Shown here piece after piece: positions 51,289 to 61,492 of a DNA stretch of 64,000 bases. Origin of the DNA: a virus; the IMG/VR virus record IMGVR_UViG_3300030380_004057, positions 3,849 through 67,848 of that record. One strand, 5' to 3'. Within the stretch, counting starts at the first letter, position 1; every line of letters starts with the position of its first letter. The position numbers and the translations under genes were made by a program. Below the pieces are notes generated by a model that saw only the letters and a program-made list of their open reading frames with translations, had not been told where the DNA came from and did no database searches.

Positions 51289-53007
51289 ATGGCAACAAGA
51301 AGAAGAACACAATCAAATCCTTTTGCAAGTGCTAACTTAGGTAGTGGCGCTAGAACTACAACAGGCGGGACATATGAAAACCCTAGATTAGGTATAGAAG
51401 ATTATAGCGCTTTTAGTAGAGGCTTAGCATCTACTTTTAGAATGCCTGAAAAAAAAGAAGTTGAAAAGAAACAAGACTTAAATATTAATTTAGGTAATTT
51501 TGAAAGCGATAAAGATAACTTTTTTGTAGACACAAGCGGTGTAATGCAAGACATGAGCTCTGATATATCTATTTTAGTTAATAATGCTTGGAAAAACGGC
51601 GAGCTTACAGAGTTAAATAATTCATATAAAAACGCATTAAAAGGTGGTCAAGAAGAGCAAAATATATTAGCTCACATAAACGGTTATAGCCAAGCTATTG
51701 GTCCTAAAGATTCTAATTTTGTAAAATATTTTGCAGCATTAGATGACGGTGTGCATGATCACAATGTTAGTAACAGACAACTACCTGGTATTGATGGTGG
51801 TAATTTAAATGGTACTATAGCTGATTTTATTAGAATAGGTAATGAAAAACCTAGTGCTATAAAAATAGCTAGTAAAAGAAACTCAAATGGTATAATGCAA
51901 TATGGTTTTGAAGTTGCTGGTTTAGGTTTTGTTAATGCTAGCGCTATGACTGACAAATGGATTGGTAAAAATATGAACGTTAAATATAGTCAAGCTAGTG
52001 CGTTAAGTGATGATTATAAAAAATTTCAAATAAGTAATTTTAAACCTATGTTTTATGGTGATGACGAAACGTTATTTAAAGGAACAGATAAAGAATTTAA
52101 AGTTAAAACAGCAAACGAAATAGTTCAAAGTGGTAGTATAAATACTTTTAATAAAATTGCTTTAGACGCTGCTAATATTAGGTTTAGTTCTCAAAACGAT
52201 GCTTATTTTGCTTCTGCTATCTATCAGTTAGAACAAGATTACAAAAATGGATTTAAATTTTCAAAAGAATTACAAGCAGAACTTAACAAAAGTGAAGGCA
52301 ACATACCTGATAATCTTAGATTAAGATTATTAAAAGATCATTATCAAGAAAACTTTAAACTTACAAACGGTAGTAATATGTATGTTAGAGGTGAAGATGG
52401 TAGAGCTATAGCTAAAACAGCTGATAATATAGATCAATTTATGCCAGATACAAGTATAACGCAAAGAGATACTAGTGAAGGTGATAGCAGTGGTAGTGGG
52501 TTTAATTCTGATAATGCTTTTGATGCTATTACAACTTTATACGGCGAAGGTAGAATGGCTGGTGGCGGGCAAAGAGCTGGTACATTTAAAGCTGAGGAAT
52601 TTGATTTAGATGGAGCTGTTAAATACCTTAATGATAAAGATCAAGGTGGAAATACTTTTTTCAACTTATATAACGATCAAGCTTTAAAAGATTTATTAGC
52701 TACAGATGATCTTAACGAAACAAATAGAAAAAAACTAAACGACATAATAAGACAAAAATCACCTGGTTCTAAAAATAGATTAATAGCATACGTAGATAAA
52801 AGCGGTGAGCCTCAAGTTACTAAGTTTGATGGAACAATAACTAGTTTTATAAACGTAGTTAGTGGCTTCGGAGCTTTTAGCTCAAAAGAAGAATCAGCTT
52901 TAAGAAACAGAGTAGATGAAATTTATAAAAAAGGCTCAGATATAGCTGAATATACTGATCCTAATGATTCATCGCCTCCTTCACCGCCTATAACGCCTAG
53001 ATCATAA
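51289..53007 (+). CDS. Internal virion / ejection protein, 572 aa
   Basis: 572 residues, no membrane segment, opening with an Arg/Thr/Ser-rich part (MATRRRTQSNPFASANLGSG) and mixed alpha/beta in the rest, Pro/Ser-rich tail. Placed between the small gp14-like gene and the giant one, so probably gp15-like by order. No motif recognised. Confidence 0.62.
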   Translation: MATRRRTQSNPFASANLGSGARTTTGGTYENPRLGIEDYSAFSRGLASTFRMPEKKEVEKKQDLNINLGNFESDKDNFFVDTSGVMQDMSSDISILVNNAWKNGELTELNNSYKNALKGGQEEQNILAHINGYSQAIGPKDSNFVKYFAALDDGVHDHNVSNRQLPGIDGGNLNGTIADFIRIGNEKPSAIKIASKRNSNGIMQYGFEVAGLGFVNASAMTDKWIGKNMNVKYSQASALSDDYKKFQISNFKPMFYGDDETLFKGTDKEFKVKTANEIVQSGSINTFNKIALDAANIRFSSQNDAYFASAIYQLEQDYKNGFKFSKELQAELNKSEGNIPDNLRLRLLKDHYQENFKLTNGSNMYVRGEDGRAIAKTADNIDQFMPDTSITQRDTSEGDSSGSGFNSDNAFDAITTLYGEGRMAGGGQRAGTFKAEEFDLDGAVKYLNDKDQGGNTFFNLYNDQALKDLLATDDLNETNRKKLNDIIRQKSPGSKNRLIAYVDKSGEPQVTKFDGTITSFINVVSGFGAFSSKEESALRNRVDEIYKKGSDIAEYTDPNDSSPPSPPITPRS

Positions 53008-53017
53008 AATAAACAAT

Positions 53018-56000
53018 ATGGCAAACGGAAATAGTTTAGAAAATACTTTTGAAGTATATCCTCAAAATGATATATTTATAGAAGACAAGCTTTATCAATA
53101 TAAAGATATACAAGCTCAAATAGATGCTAAAGCGCCTGGTTTTGAAAATATAAAAACAGTAACTGACTATGTTAAAGCTTGGGGTGATAAAGCTCGTGTT
53201 GAGCAAGGTAGAGATGCTTTTGGACAGTTAATTACAGGAGAAAAAGCAACAATGGTTGATGAACCTAGAGTTGAAGACGATGGATTAAGTGAGTGGAAAC
53301 AAACTTATGGCAAAGACTTTACTGTTAATGAAATGGAAGTTGAGTTTCAAGCGTATGCAAAAGCTATAAATCCAGATAAAGACCAATTATTAGATATAGA
53401 GTCTTTTATTAATCCTGAAAACGCAAACTACGATCCTGATTTATTAAAACCTAGAGCTCCTGAAAAATTTACAATAGAAATGGCTACAGCTGTAACACCT
53501 AAGATACAGCCATATAAAGAAGAGCTTAACCAAGCTAGACAGTATTTAGAGTCTAGACCAAGAAAAAAGAGCGATAAACCTGTAACAAGAGATCAAATAG
53601 AAAAACTTGCTAGAACTATAATAGCTAATAATAAAGAAATAGAATATCAAGACGCAAACGCTAAAAGTTATTTAGATGATAAATCAGATAATTATAGAAA
53701 AGCTTTATTTGATTATAAAAATCCTGATTTTGTAAAAGGAACTTATATAGATCGTGAGCTTTTAGATGACCAGCAAAAAGAAATATTAGACTTTGATAAG
53801 TCTATAGTTAATAGTTCTAGTTATAAAAATTATAACAATTTTAACGCTACTGTTAAAGACTTAAGTGGTGAATTAGTAAATTTAAAAAATCAAATTTTAG
53901 AAGTAGAAAAAAGACCAGAAATATTACAAAATAATATTGATGAATATAATAATTTAGTTAATAATTATAATACTAAACTAAACAATTATAAAAACATATA
54001 TAGTGGTCTTAAAAAATCTGCTGAAAATTTAGATGTTAAAGTTTTTCAAAGAAACAAAAAAGTAGAAGATTTTGAAAAAAACATAAAAATTGCTGAAGGA
54101 CAAAAAAATTTAGAAGCATTATTAGATTATTTAAAAAGAGACTATAGCCAAATAAACAAAGTATTTGGAGCGCCAGGGTCTGGTGAGCCAGGGACTTTTG
54201 CAGTTGGTATGATTAAAGCTGGTATTGACATAGCTAACTTTGTTGATTTTCAAGTATTTGGTGATGGTGATGGTTTTATTTCAAAAGATTTAACAAGATC
54301 TTTTGATGCAGGTCAAACAATTAGAGCTTATGAAGACAAGCAAAGAGGTAAATTTTACAAACCAGTAAAGTTTGAAAATGCTTTTAAAAGTATTTCTAAT
54401 TTTGGTGAGTTTATGGTTGATCAAGCTGTTCAACAATCTTCGTTTTTAGCAGCGATGTCAATAAATCCTTATTTAACATTTGCTGTATCTGGTGGCTCTT
54501 ATGTTTCTGATAGAAAAAAAGAAGCTAGTACTTTTGGTGGTAGAAGTTATACAGAAGGAGAACTTAGATTAAAAAGTATTGGATTTGGTGCTGTTGAATA
54601 CGCGTTTGGTACTGCTCCAACTATGGGTATATTAAGAAGAGCCAGAGGTAGGCTTAATGATATTGGTAAAAGAGAGTTAACGCAAGGTTATAAAAATAGA
54701 TTTGATTATATTTATAAAAACAGTCCTGTTTTAGCATGGGACATAGGTGTTGAATCTTCAACAGAAAGTATAACTACGTTTTTTCAAAACGCTATTGATA
54801 GTAAACCTTTACTCAATGGTATGGGTGAAAGCGCTTTTGTAGGTGGTATGTTTGGTTTTACTTTTTCAGGCGCACCTATGTTATATGGAGCTGCTTTAAG
54901 TAATTTTTCTGACTACGATACTTATCAAGGTTATAGAAATAACTTAAATATGATTGGAGTATTACAGAGAAATAATCTAAGCCCTTTTGTGAGTGAAAAA
55001 GATAAACAACAAAATCTTAAAACTATTAAAGATTTAGAAGCTGAAAATTTAGAAACATTAAATCAAATAGAAAATAATGTTAATGAAGAGTTAACTTCAG
55101 AGGGTTTTAATTTATATCAAGCTGCTACTAATAAACAAGAGCAGTTAAGAATAGAAGCAGAACAAATACTAAACAACAAGTCTTTACCAAAAGATATAAA
55201 AGATAAAAAGTTAAAACCATTAAAAGCTGAGTTTGATCAATTACAAGCAGGTAGAGATGCTTTTAGACAATCATTTAGAAAAACATTTCCTTTGCTTGAT
55301 AAAAAAGAAAGGTCTAGATTAAATGATTTAGCTGTTAAAAATTTACAAGCTAAAGGAACTTCTGTGCCTAGCGAACAAGCAATACTACAAGAAGCTGAAA
55401 ATATATATAATTCAGAAAGCATAGACAAAAATGCTGAGAACGATTTAAAAATAATTAATAATCTTGGTGAAGCGGGTGTAAATATAAGTTATAACTTATC
55501 TAATTCAAATAATCAAATTATAAAAGATTATAAAGAAATATTAGATGGTCATGTTGCTAATCCTGATGTTGATTTAACACAAGCACAAGCAGACGCTAAA
55601 TTTAATAGGTTTAAAAAAGGTATTGAAAATGGTACTATAAACGGTATAAACGAAGCTGTATTAGATAACAAATCTGGTAAAAATATTTATAATGTTTTAG
55701 TTTCTAAACAAAACTCTGTAGCAAACGGCAAACAACATACTGGTATACATGAAATAGGTCATACTATATTTACAGAAGCTTTTGCTAGTAATCCAAATGC
55801 TTTTGTAGATTTATCTAACGTTATATTAGAATACTTAAAAAAAGTAAATCCAGAAGCCTACACTAGGGTAGCTACTAGAACTGCTGGTCAAAATGCTGAT
55901 GAAGTTTTAACTAATTTTTTAGAGGAAGTTGCAGATAATAATATTGATTTTAACAAAGCAAAAAACGCAGGGTTTTTAGGGCCAATTGGTAGAATATTAG

Positions 56001-59000
56001 GGCTTGGTGTTAGTAGTGTTACAAATACTGATTATAGTTTTAATTTTAAAGGTGAAACCGATGTAGCTAATTTTTTAACTAATTTAGCTAAAAAACTAAA
56101 AACCGGTGACTTAAGTGTAAAAGATATTAGAACTATAAAGCAAGAAGGTATTGCTGGTAGAAAAGTTGATGATGATGTTAGCGTTGAAACAAAAGAATCA
56201 TTAACACCTTCTCAACAACAATTAAAACAAAAGTTTACAAACGAACAGTTATTAAGAAAACGTAAAAACTCTGAAGGTAAAGAACTTTCAGATATTAATA
56301 ATATATTAATAGAGGCTGGTGCTAGAATAGGTTTAAGAGCAATGGGCTTTGATACTCGTAAAGGATTAGGTAGTATATCTTATAACGACGCGTTACAAAC
56401 AGCTAGAACTAGAATAGCAGAAAGAGGTTTGTTAGATAAGTTTGATGCAAAGATTAATGATAACTGGAGTACTTATGTTGGCGCTAACTTAAGGTTTGAT
56501 ATTAAAGATGTTATACAGCAAAACCAAGTTTCAATAGATGCTGCTAGTATAGACACTGAAAAAGCTAAGCAAATTGCTGATCCTACAACTATAGATATAG
56601 ATGAAGCTGTTGATGTAAAAGAAAAAAGAAAAGTTAATGTTTTGAAAGGTTTTGATGGTGTTAATGAATCTGATGTAACTAATATTGTTAAAGTTAAAGA
56701 AGGTGATACGTATACTGATGTATCTAATAATTATACAGGTGTTGTTGGTAATAATATTTTTAATATACCTCAAGATAAAATAACTGTTGGTAGTAAAAAC
56801 TTAACATATGCTAAAAAAATAGTTGACGGTGTACCAGAATCTTCTGAAGCCGGTAATATACAAGACTGGATTAGAAAAGGTCAAAATGCTTCAAACTTTA
56901 TAAAAATATTACCTAGACAAAGTGTTACATCTAACACCGCTGATATAAACGATCTTGGTGAAAACGTTGATGTTGATAGAAATATTTTAGGACTAGCTAT
57001 AGGTATAAAAGGTAAAGTTCAAAATTATTTTTACAACAAAACAAATAAAAGATCAAAAGGTAAAAAATCTCAACCATTTATATGGGAATTAAAACCTGAG
57101 TTTATTAATCCTACGATTGATGTTATAAATAAACTTAAAGTAGACGCTGGTATAACTGAAGCTGGTCAATTAAACAATTACAATAGAGACATAGGTCAAT
57201 TATTAAAAGGTATAGCTAAAGTTTATTCTCAACAAGCTGCTTTTTCCGCAGCACAAAGAAACTTAGAAACTACAATAGATACAGCTAAAGATCCGGCTAA
57301 AGTTAAAAAACAAATAGCGGGTATAACAGCTGCTCAAAGTAAAACAGCTTTTAGTGAAGATAACACTAAAAAAGTAATTGATAGTTTTAAGAAAAATAGC
57401 AATGCTACTAGAATACACAATATTATAATTGTTGGCACTATAGCTAAAAGTAGACTACAAGAGTCTGTAGATTTAGGTTTTGTTCCTGGTAAAAGATACA
57501 CAGATAAACCTAAAAAACTATACAATAGAAACAAAACATTACCGGAAAATGTGGCGTCTTTTGAAGGCGAAACTGTTATACAAGGTATGTCTAGAATTAC
57601 TGATAATTTTCTAGCTCAGCACCCAAGATACGAGCAGTTTTTAAATAAATCTTTTACTTTTGGAATAGACAGATCTCCTTTTGGTGTTCAAGAATTATGG
57701 AATAAAAATGTTAAGAAAAGAGGTTCTAGAGATCAAGCTTCATATAAAAAGAATAATTATTCTTCAGCAAGAATTATTAAAGATAAATTTATAGAAGATA
57801 CTAAAAAATCTGATTATGTGACAAAGGAGTTACAAAAACTAGAAGATTTAATAAATTTTGTTAAAGATTTTAATAGTTATTTAGAAAACAACACTAAAGA
57901 TGCTTGGTACTTAGATGAGTTTGCTATATCAGCTCAAAACTCTATGACTGCTCCTGCTAGAGCAAATGCTCCTGTATTAGTATATGAAATTATTAATGGT
58001 AATAAAAACAAACCTTTTAAAGATAAAGGTATTGAAGAACACTTTGATCCACAAAATGAAGTAATTACATCATTAATAGGAGCTGCTAAAGATGGTAATT
58101 TAGGTCAAGTTGCAGACATTGTAAGAGCTTCATATATGCAAGGTTTTGTTTCTGATTTTAATAACGATCTTGTTAATGTAAATTTTTCTGATACTAAACC
58201 AGATTTATATTATAGTGGTTTAGAACTTGTTTTAAATGGAGATTTAAAGCTAGATGCAGGTTTATTATCTGTAGCTAGATATGCTGAATCTGGTGTTGAT
58301 TTAAACAACTTATATTATATACCTACTAAACAAACTATAGGTGAATATTTTTTTGACACAAACAACTTACCAGTAAAAATTCAAAAAGAATTAATAAAAA
58401 ATTTATTTGAAGGTGAATTAACTTTAAAAAATTTAAGAGACTATGGTTCTACTTATAATAATATAGGTAAAATAAGTGTAAAAGCTTTTAAGTTAAATTT
58501 AAACAAAAATAATAATTCAAAGTTTAGTAAGTCTAATACAAATGAAGGTTTGTTAAATGATTTAAACAACCATGATAAAGCTTTGCGTAATGCAAGAGTT
58601 TTAGACGCTCCTGTAAAAGGTATTAGTATATTTGATTTTGATGACACGGTTGCAACTAGTAATAGTAAAGTAATAGTTGAAATGCCTGACGGTACTACAA
58701 AAGAAATAACACCTGCTGAATTTGCAAAACAACATAGTTTGCTAGAACAACAAGGTGCTTCTTTTGATTTTAATCAGTTTAATAAAGTTATTGATGGTAA
58801 ACCTGGGCCACTTGCTGTTAAAATTAAAAAACAAATAGATAAATTTGGAAATAAAGATGTTTATATATTAACAGCTAGACCACAAGGTTCTGCAACTTCT
58901 ATAAAAGCATTTTTAGATGGTATAGGTATTAATATACCTTTAGAAAATATTACAGGTCTTGAAGATGGTTCTCCACAAGCTAAAGCAAATTGGGTTATAA

Positions 59001-61132
59001 GTAAGGCAGCTGAAGGTTATAATGATTTTTATTTTACAGATGATGTATATAAAAATGTTAAAGCAGTTCAAGATGCGTTAGAAGTTTTAGATGTTAAATC
59101 AAAAACTAGATTAGCATATAGCGACAGAGTTAAAAAATTAGATAAAGATTTTAATGATATATTAGAAGCTAAAACAGGTATTGCTTCAGAAAAAGAGTAT
59201 AGTAAAGCTAAAGCTCAAGTAGTAGGTGCTAATAAAGGTAAGTTTAATTTCTTTATACCACCATCTGCAGAAGATTTTGTAGGTTTATTATATAGCACGC
59301 TTGGCAAAGGTAAGTTAGGTGATAGTCAAATGGCTTGGTATAAAAAGAATTTACTTGATCCATATGCTAGTGCTATGGCAGCAATATCAAGAGAGCGTAT
59401 AGCTTTAATGGACGATTATAAAGCTCTTAAAAAACAATTAGGTATTGTTCCAAAAAACTTACGTAAAAAAATACCGGGTGAAACTTTTACAAATGAACAA
59501 GCGTTAAGAGTTTATATATGGAATAAACAAGGTATGACAGTTCCTGGTTTAAGTAAAACTGATTTAAAAGATTTAACTGATTATATTGAAAGTAAATCTG
59601 AATTAAAAGTGTTCGGTGATCAGCTAATAGCTATAAACAAAGGTGATGGTTATACTGCTCCAACGTCTAGTTGGTTAGGAGGTACAATAACTACTGATAT
59701 AATGAGAGGTTTAGGTACTACTAAAAGAGCTAAACATTTACAGCAATGGCAACAAAATGTTGATATTATATTTTCAGAAAAAAATCTAAACAAACTAGAA
59801 GCTTCTTTTGGTAAGTCCTATAGAGTTGCATTAGAAAAAATATTGCAGCGTATGAAAACTGGTATAAATAGAAGTTTTACTGGTGATACTAAAACTGGCA
59901 AGCTTGTTGATTGGTTAACGAATAGTATTGGTACTATTATGTTCTTTAATACTAGATCAGCTTTGCTACAAACTATATCTGCCGTAAACTTTGTAAACTT
60001 TTCAGATAATAATATATTTAAAGCTGGTAAAGCATACGCTAATCAAAAGCAATTTTGGTCTGACTTTATGACATTAATGAACTCTGAGTTTTTAGTTGAT
60101 AGACGTAGAGGTTTAAGAATAAATGTAAACGAAGCTGATATTGCTAATATGGCTAATCAAGGTGGTGCGAGAGGTGTTGTTAGTAAACTACTAGAGTTTG
60201 GGTTTCTACCTACACAAATAGCAGATAGTTTTGCTATTGCTTCAGGTGGCGCTACATTTTATAGAAATAGAATAAACACTTATAAAAAACAAGGGCTTTC
60301 TGAACAAGAAGCACAAAAGCAAGCGTTTAATGATTTTAGAGAAATAGCTGAAGAGTCTCAACAGTCTAGTAGGCCAGATCGTATATCACAAGAGCAAGCA
60401 GGTCCACTTGGTAGAATTATATTAGCGTTTGCAAATACACCTGCTCAGTACGCAAGATTAATTAAAAAAGCGGCTCTTGATCTTAAAAATCGTAGAGGAG
60501 ATGTAAAGACTAATATATCTAAGATTATTTATTATGGTTTTGTGCAGAACTTAATATTTAATGCATTGCAACAAGCAATTTTTGCAATAGCATTTGGTGA
60601 TGTAGATGAAGAAGACGAAGAAGAAAAATATACTAATGTTGCTAACGGTATGTTAGACTCGTTGTTAAGAGGTACAGGCTTAACAGGTGCTTATTTTTCT
60701 GTTGGTAAAAATATGATAATGAGAGTTATTAAAGAGCAAAAGAAAGATAATCCTGAATATGAAAAAGTTGTTGCTGACTTTGCTAGATTATCACCACCTA
60801 TATCATCAAAATTTTCAAGACTGCGTCAAGCGGGTAGATCTTTTTCGTGGGAAAAAGAAGAAATGCGTGAAAAAGGTTTTGCAATAGATAATCCGGCTTT
60901 ACAAGCTAGCGCTAATGTTATATCAGCTGCAACTAATATACCTATTGATAGATTAGTTAGAAAAGCTAATAATATTAATACAGCAGTATCACAAGATTTA
61001 GAGTTGTGGGAGCGTTTTGCACTATTAGGTGGTTGGCAAGACTGGGAGCTAGGTATAGATAAAGATCAAAATAAAACAAAAAGTTTTAAAAAATTTAAAT
61101 TAAAAAAATTCAAACTAAAAACATTTGATTAA
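53018..61132 (+). CDS. Giant internal virion/polyvalent protein with zincin and HAD motifs, 2704 aa
   Basis: 2704 residues. A coiled-coil section lies at about 260-360. HEIGH at residues 911-915, in THxGIHEIGHTIF-type context, is a zincin motif. FDFDDTV near 1873, ILTARP about 80 residues later and YFTDDVYKN near 2010 give the HAD phosphatase motifs I, II and IV. Hydrophobic segments near 480-510, 600-640 and 2510-2535 (FNALQQAIFAIAFGD) fit membrane insertion on ejection. The end is basic. It would be packaged and sent into the cell at infection start, as T7 gp16 or N4-type giant proteins are. Enzyme activities are predicted from motifs only. Confidence 0.75.
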   Translation: MANGNSLENTFEVYPQNDIFIEDKLYQYKDIQAQIDAKAPGFENIKTVTDYVKAWGDKARVEQGRDAFGQLITGEKATMVDEPRVEDDGLSEWKQTYGKDFTVNEMEVEFQAYAKAINPDKDQLLDIESFINPENANYDPDLLKPRAPEKFTIEMATAVTPKIQPYKEELNQARQYLESRPRKKSDKPVTRDQIEKLARTIIANNKEIEYQDANAKSYLDDKSDNYRKALFDYKNPDFVKGTYIDRELLDDQQKEILDFDKSIVNSSSYKNYNNFNATVKDLSGELVNLKNQILEVEKRPEILQNNIDEYNNLVNNYNTKLNNYKNIYSGLKKSAENLDVKVFQRNKKVEDFEKNIKIAEGQKNLEALLDYLKRDYSQINKVFGAPGSGEPGTFAVGMIKAGIDIANFVDFQVFGDGDGFISKDLTRSFDAGQTIRAYEDKQRGKFYKPVKFENAFKSISNFGEFMVDQAVQQSSFLAAMSINPYLTFAVSGGSYVSDRKKEASTFGGRSYTEGELRLKSIGFGAVEYAFGTAPTMGILRRARGRLNDIGKRELTQGYKNRFDYIYKNSPVLAWDIGVESSTESITTFFQNAIDSKPLLNGMGESAFVGGMFGFTFSGAPMLYGAALSNFSDYDTYQGYRNNLNMIGVLQRNNLSPFVSEKDKQQNLKTIKDLEAENLETLNQIENNVNEELTSEGFNLYQAATNKQEQLRIEAEQILNNKSLPKDIKDKKLKPLKAEFDQLQAGRDAFRQSFRKTFPLLDKKERSRLNDLAVKNLQAKGTSVPSEQAILQEAENIYNSESIDKNAENDLKIINNLGEAGVNISYNLSNSNNQIIKDYKEILDGHVANPDVDLTQAQADAKFNRFKKGIENGTINGINEAVLDNKSGKNIYNVLVSKQNSVANGKQHTGIHEIGHTIFTEAFASNPNAFVDLSNVILEYLKKVNPEAYTRVATRTAGQNADEVLTNFLEEVADNNIDFNKAKNAGFLGPIGRILGLGVSSVTNTDYSFNFKGETDVANFLTNLAKKLKTGDLSVKDIRTIKQEGIAGRKVDDDVSVETKESLTPSQQQLKQKFTNEQLLRKRKNSEGKELSDINNILIEAGARIGLRAMGFDTRKGLGSISYNDALQTARTRIAERGLLDKFDAKINDNWSTYVGANLRFDIKDVIQQNQVSIDAASIDTEKAKQIADPTTIDIDEAVDVKEKRKVNVLKGFDGVNESDVTNIVKVKEGDTYTDVSNNYTGVVGNNIFNIPQDKITVGSKNLTYAKKIVDGVPESSEAGNIQDWIRKGQNASNFIKILPRQSVTSNTADINDLGENVDVDRNILGLAIGIKGKVQNYFYNKTNKRSKGKKSQPFIWELKPEFINPTIDVINKLKVDAGITEAGQLNNYNRDIGQLLKGIAKVYSQQAAFSAAQRNLETTIDTAKDPAKVKKQIAGITAAQSKTAFSEDNTKKVIDSFKKNSNATRIHNIIIVGTIAKSRLQESVDLGFVPGKRYTDKPKKLYNRNKTLPENVASFEGETVIQGMSRITDNFLAQHPRYEQFLNKSFTFGIDRSPFGVQELWNKNVKKRGSRDQASYKKNNYSSARIIKDKFIEDTKKSDYVTKELQKLEDLINFVKDFNSYLENNTKDAWYLDEFAISAQNSMTAPARANAPVLVYEIINGNKNKPFKDKGIEEHFDPQNEVITSLIGAAKDGNLGQVADIVRASYMQGFVSDFNNDLVNVNFSDTKPDLYYSGLELVLNGDLKLDAGLLSVARYAESGVDLNNLYYIPTKQTIGEYFFDTNNLPVKIQKELIKNLFEGELTLKNLRDYGSTYNNIGKISVKAFKLNLNKNNNSKFSKSNTNEGLLNDLNNHDKALRNARVLDAPVKGISIFDFDDTVATSNSKVIVEMPDGTTKEITPAEFAKQHSLLEQQGASFDFNQFNKVIDGKPGPLAVKIKKQIDKFGNKDVYILTARPQGSATSIKAFLDGIGINIPLENITGLEDGSPQAKANWVISKAAEGYNDFYFTDDVYKNVKAVQDALEVLDVKSKTRLAYSDRVKKLDKDFNDILEAKTGIASEKEYSKAKAQVVGANKGKFNFFIPPSAEDFVGLLYSTLGKGKLGDSQMAWYKKNLLDPYASAMAAISRERIALMDDYKALKKQLGIVPKNLRKKIPGETFTNEQALRVYIWNKQGMTVPGLSKTDLKDLTDYIESKSELKVFGDQLIAINKGDGYTAPTSSWLGGTITTDIMRGLGTTKRAKHLQQWQQNVDIIFSEKNLNKLEASFGKSYRVALEKILQRMKTGINRSFTGDTKTGKLVDWLTNSIGTIMFFNTRSALLQTISAVNFVNFSDNNIFKAGKAYANQKQFWSDFMTLMNSEFLVDRRRGLRINVNEADIANMANQGGARGVVSKLLEFGFLPTQIADSFAIASGGATFYRNRINTYKKQGLSEQEAQKQAFNDFREIAEESQQSSRPDRISQEQAGPLGRIILAFANTPAQYARLIKKAALDLKNRRGDVKTNISKIIYYGFVQNLIFNALQQAIFAIAFGDVDEEDEEEKYTNVANGMLDSLLRGTGLTGAYFSVGKNMIMRVIKEQKKDNPEYEKVVADFARLSPPISSKFSRLRQAGRSFSWEKEEMREKGFAIDNPALQASANVISAATNIPIDRLVRKANNINTAVSQDLELWERFALLGGWQDWELGIDKDQNKTKSFKKFKLKKFKLKTFD

Positions 61133-61492
61133 TTGAAAAAACTAGCGGTAGTATTATTTTTTACGTTGAGTATTACTAACGCACAAATACAAGATGACAA
61201 AAAGCTACATTTTGCAGCAGGCGCATTAGCTAGCAGTGTCGGATATGAATATGTGTATAGCAAAACAGGAGATAAAAACCAAGCTCTAGCAGCTGGAATA
61301 TTAACATCTATGGTTGCTGGTATAGGTAAAGAAGTTTACGACTCTTTTCAACCTAAAAATAAATTTGATCAACACGATGTAGCAGCTACTATATTGGGTG
61401 GTGTAACGGTTAGTTTTACAATAAAACTTAACTTAGTAAACTTTGGTAAAGAAGCAAAAAGAAAAAAAAGAAAAAACAAAAAAAATGAATAA
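61133..61492 (+). CDS. Exported YfiM/DUF2279-like protein, 119 aa
   Basis: 119 residues from TTG 61133, directly after the previous stop. Signal peptide MKKLAVVLFFTLSITNA with Gln as probable first mature residue. DKKLHFAAGALASSVGYEYV and GILTSMVAGIGKEVYDSF resemble the HFxAG family of small periplasmic or membrane proteins (YfiM/DUF2279-type); a Lys-rich tail follows. First gene of an envelope cassette. Role in lysis or exclusion is inferred. Confidence 0.65.
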   Translation: MKKLAVVLFFTLSITNAQIQDDKKLHFAAGALASSVGYEYVYSKTGDKNQALAAGILTSMVAGIGKEVYDSFQPKNKFDQHDVAATILGGVTVSFTIKLNLVNFGKEAKRKKRKNKKNE

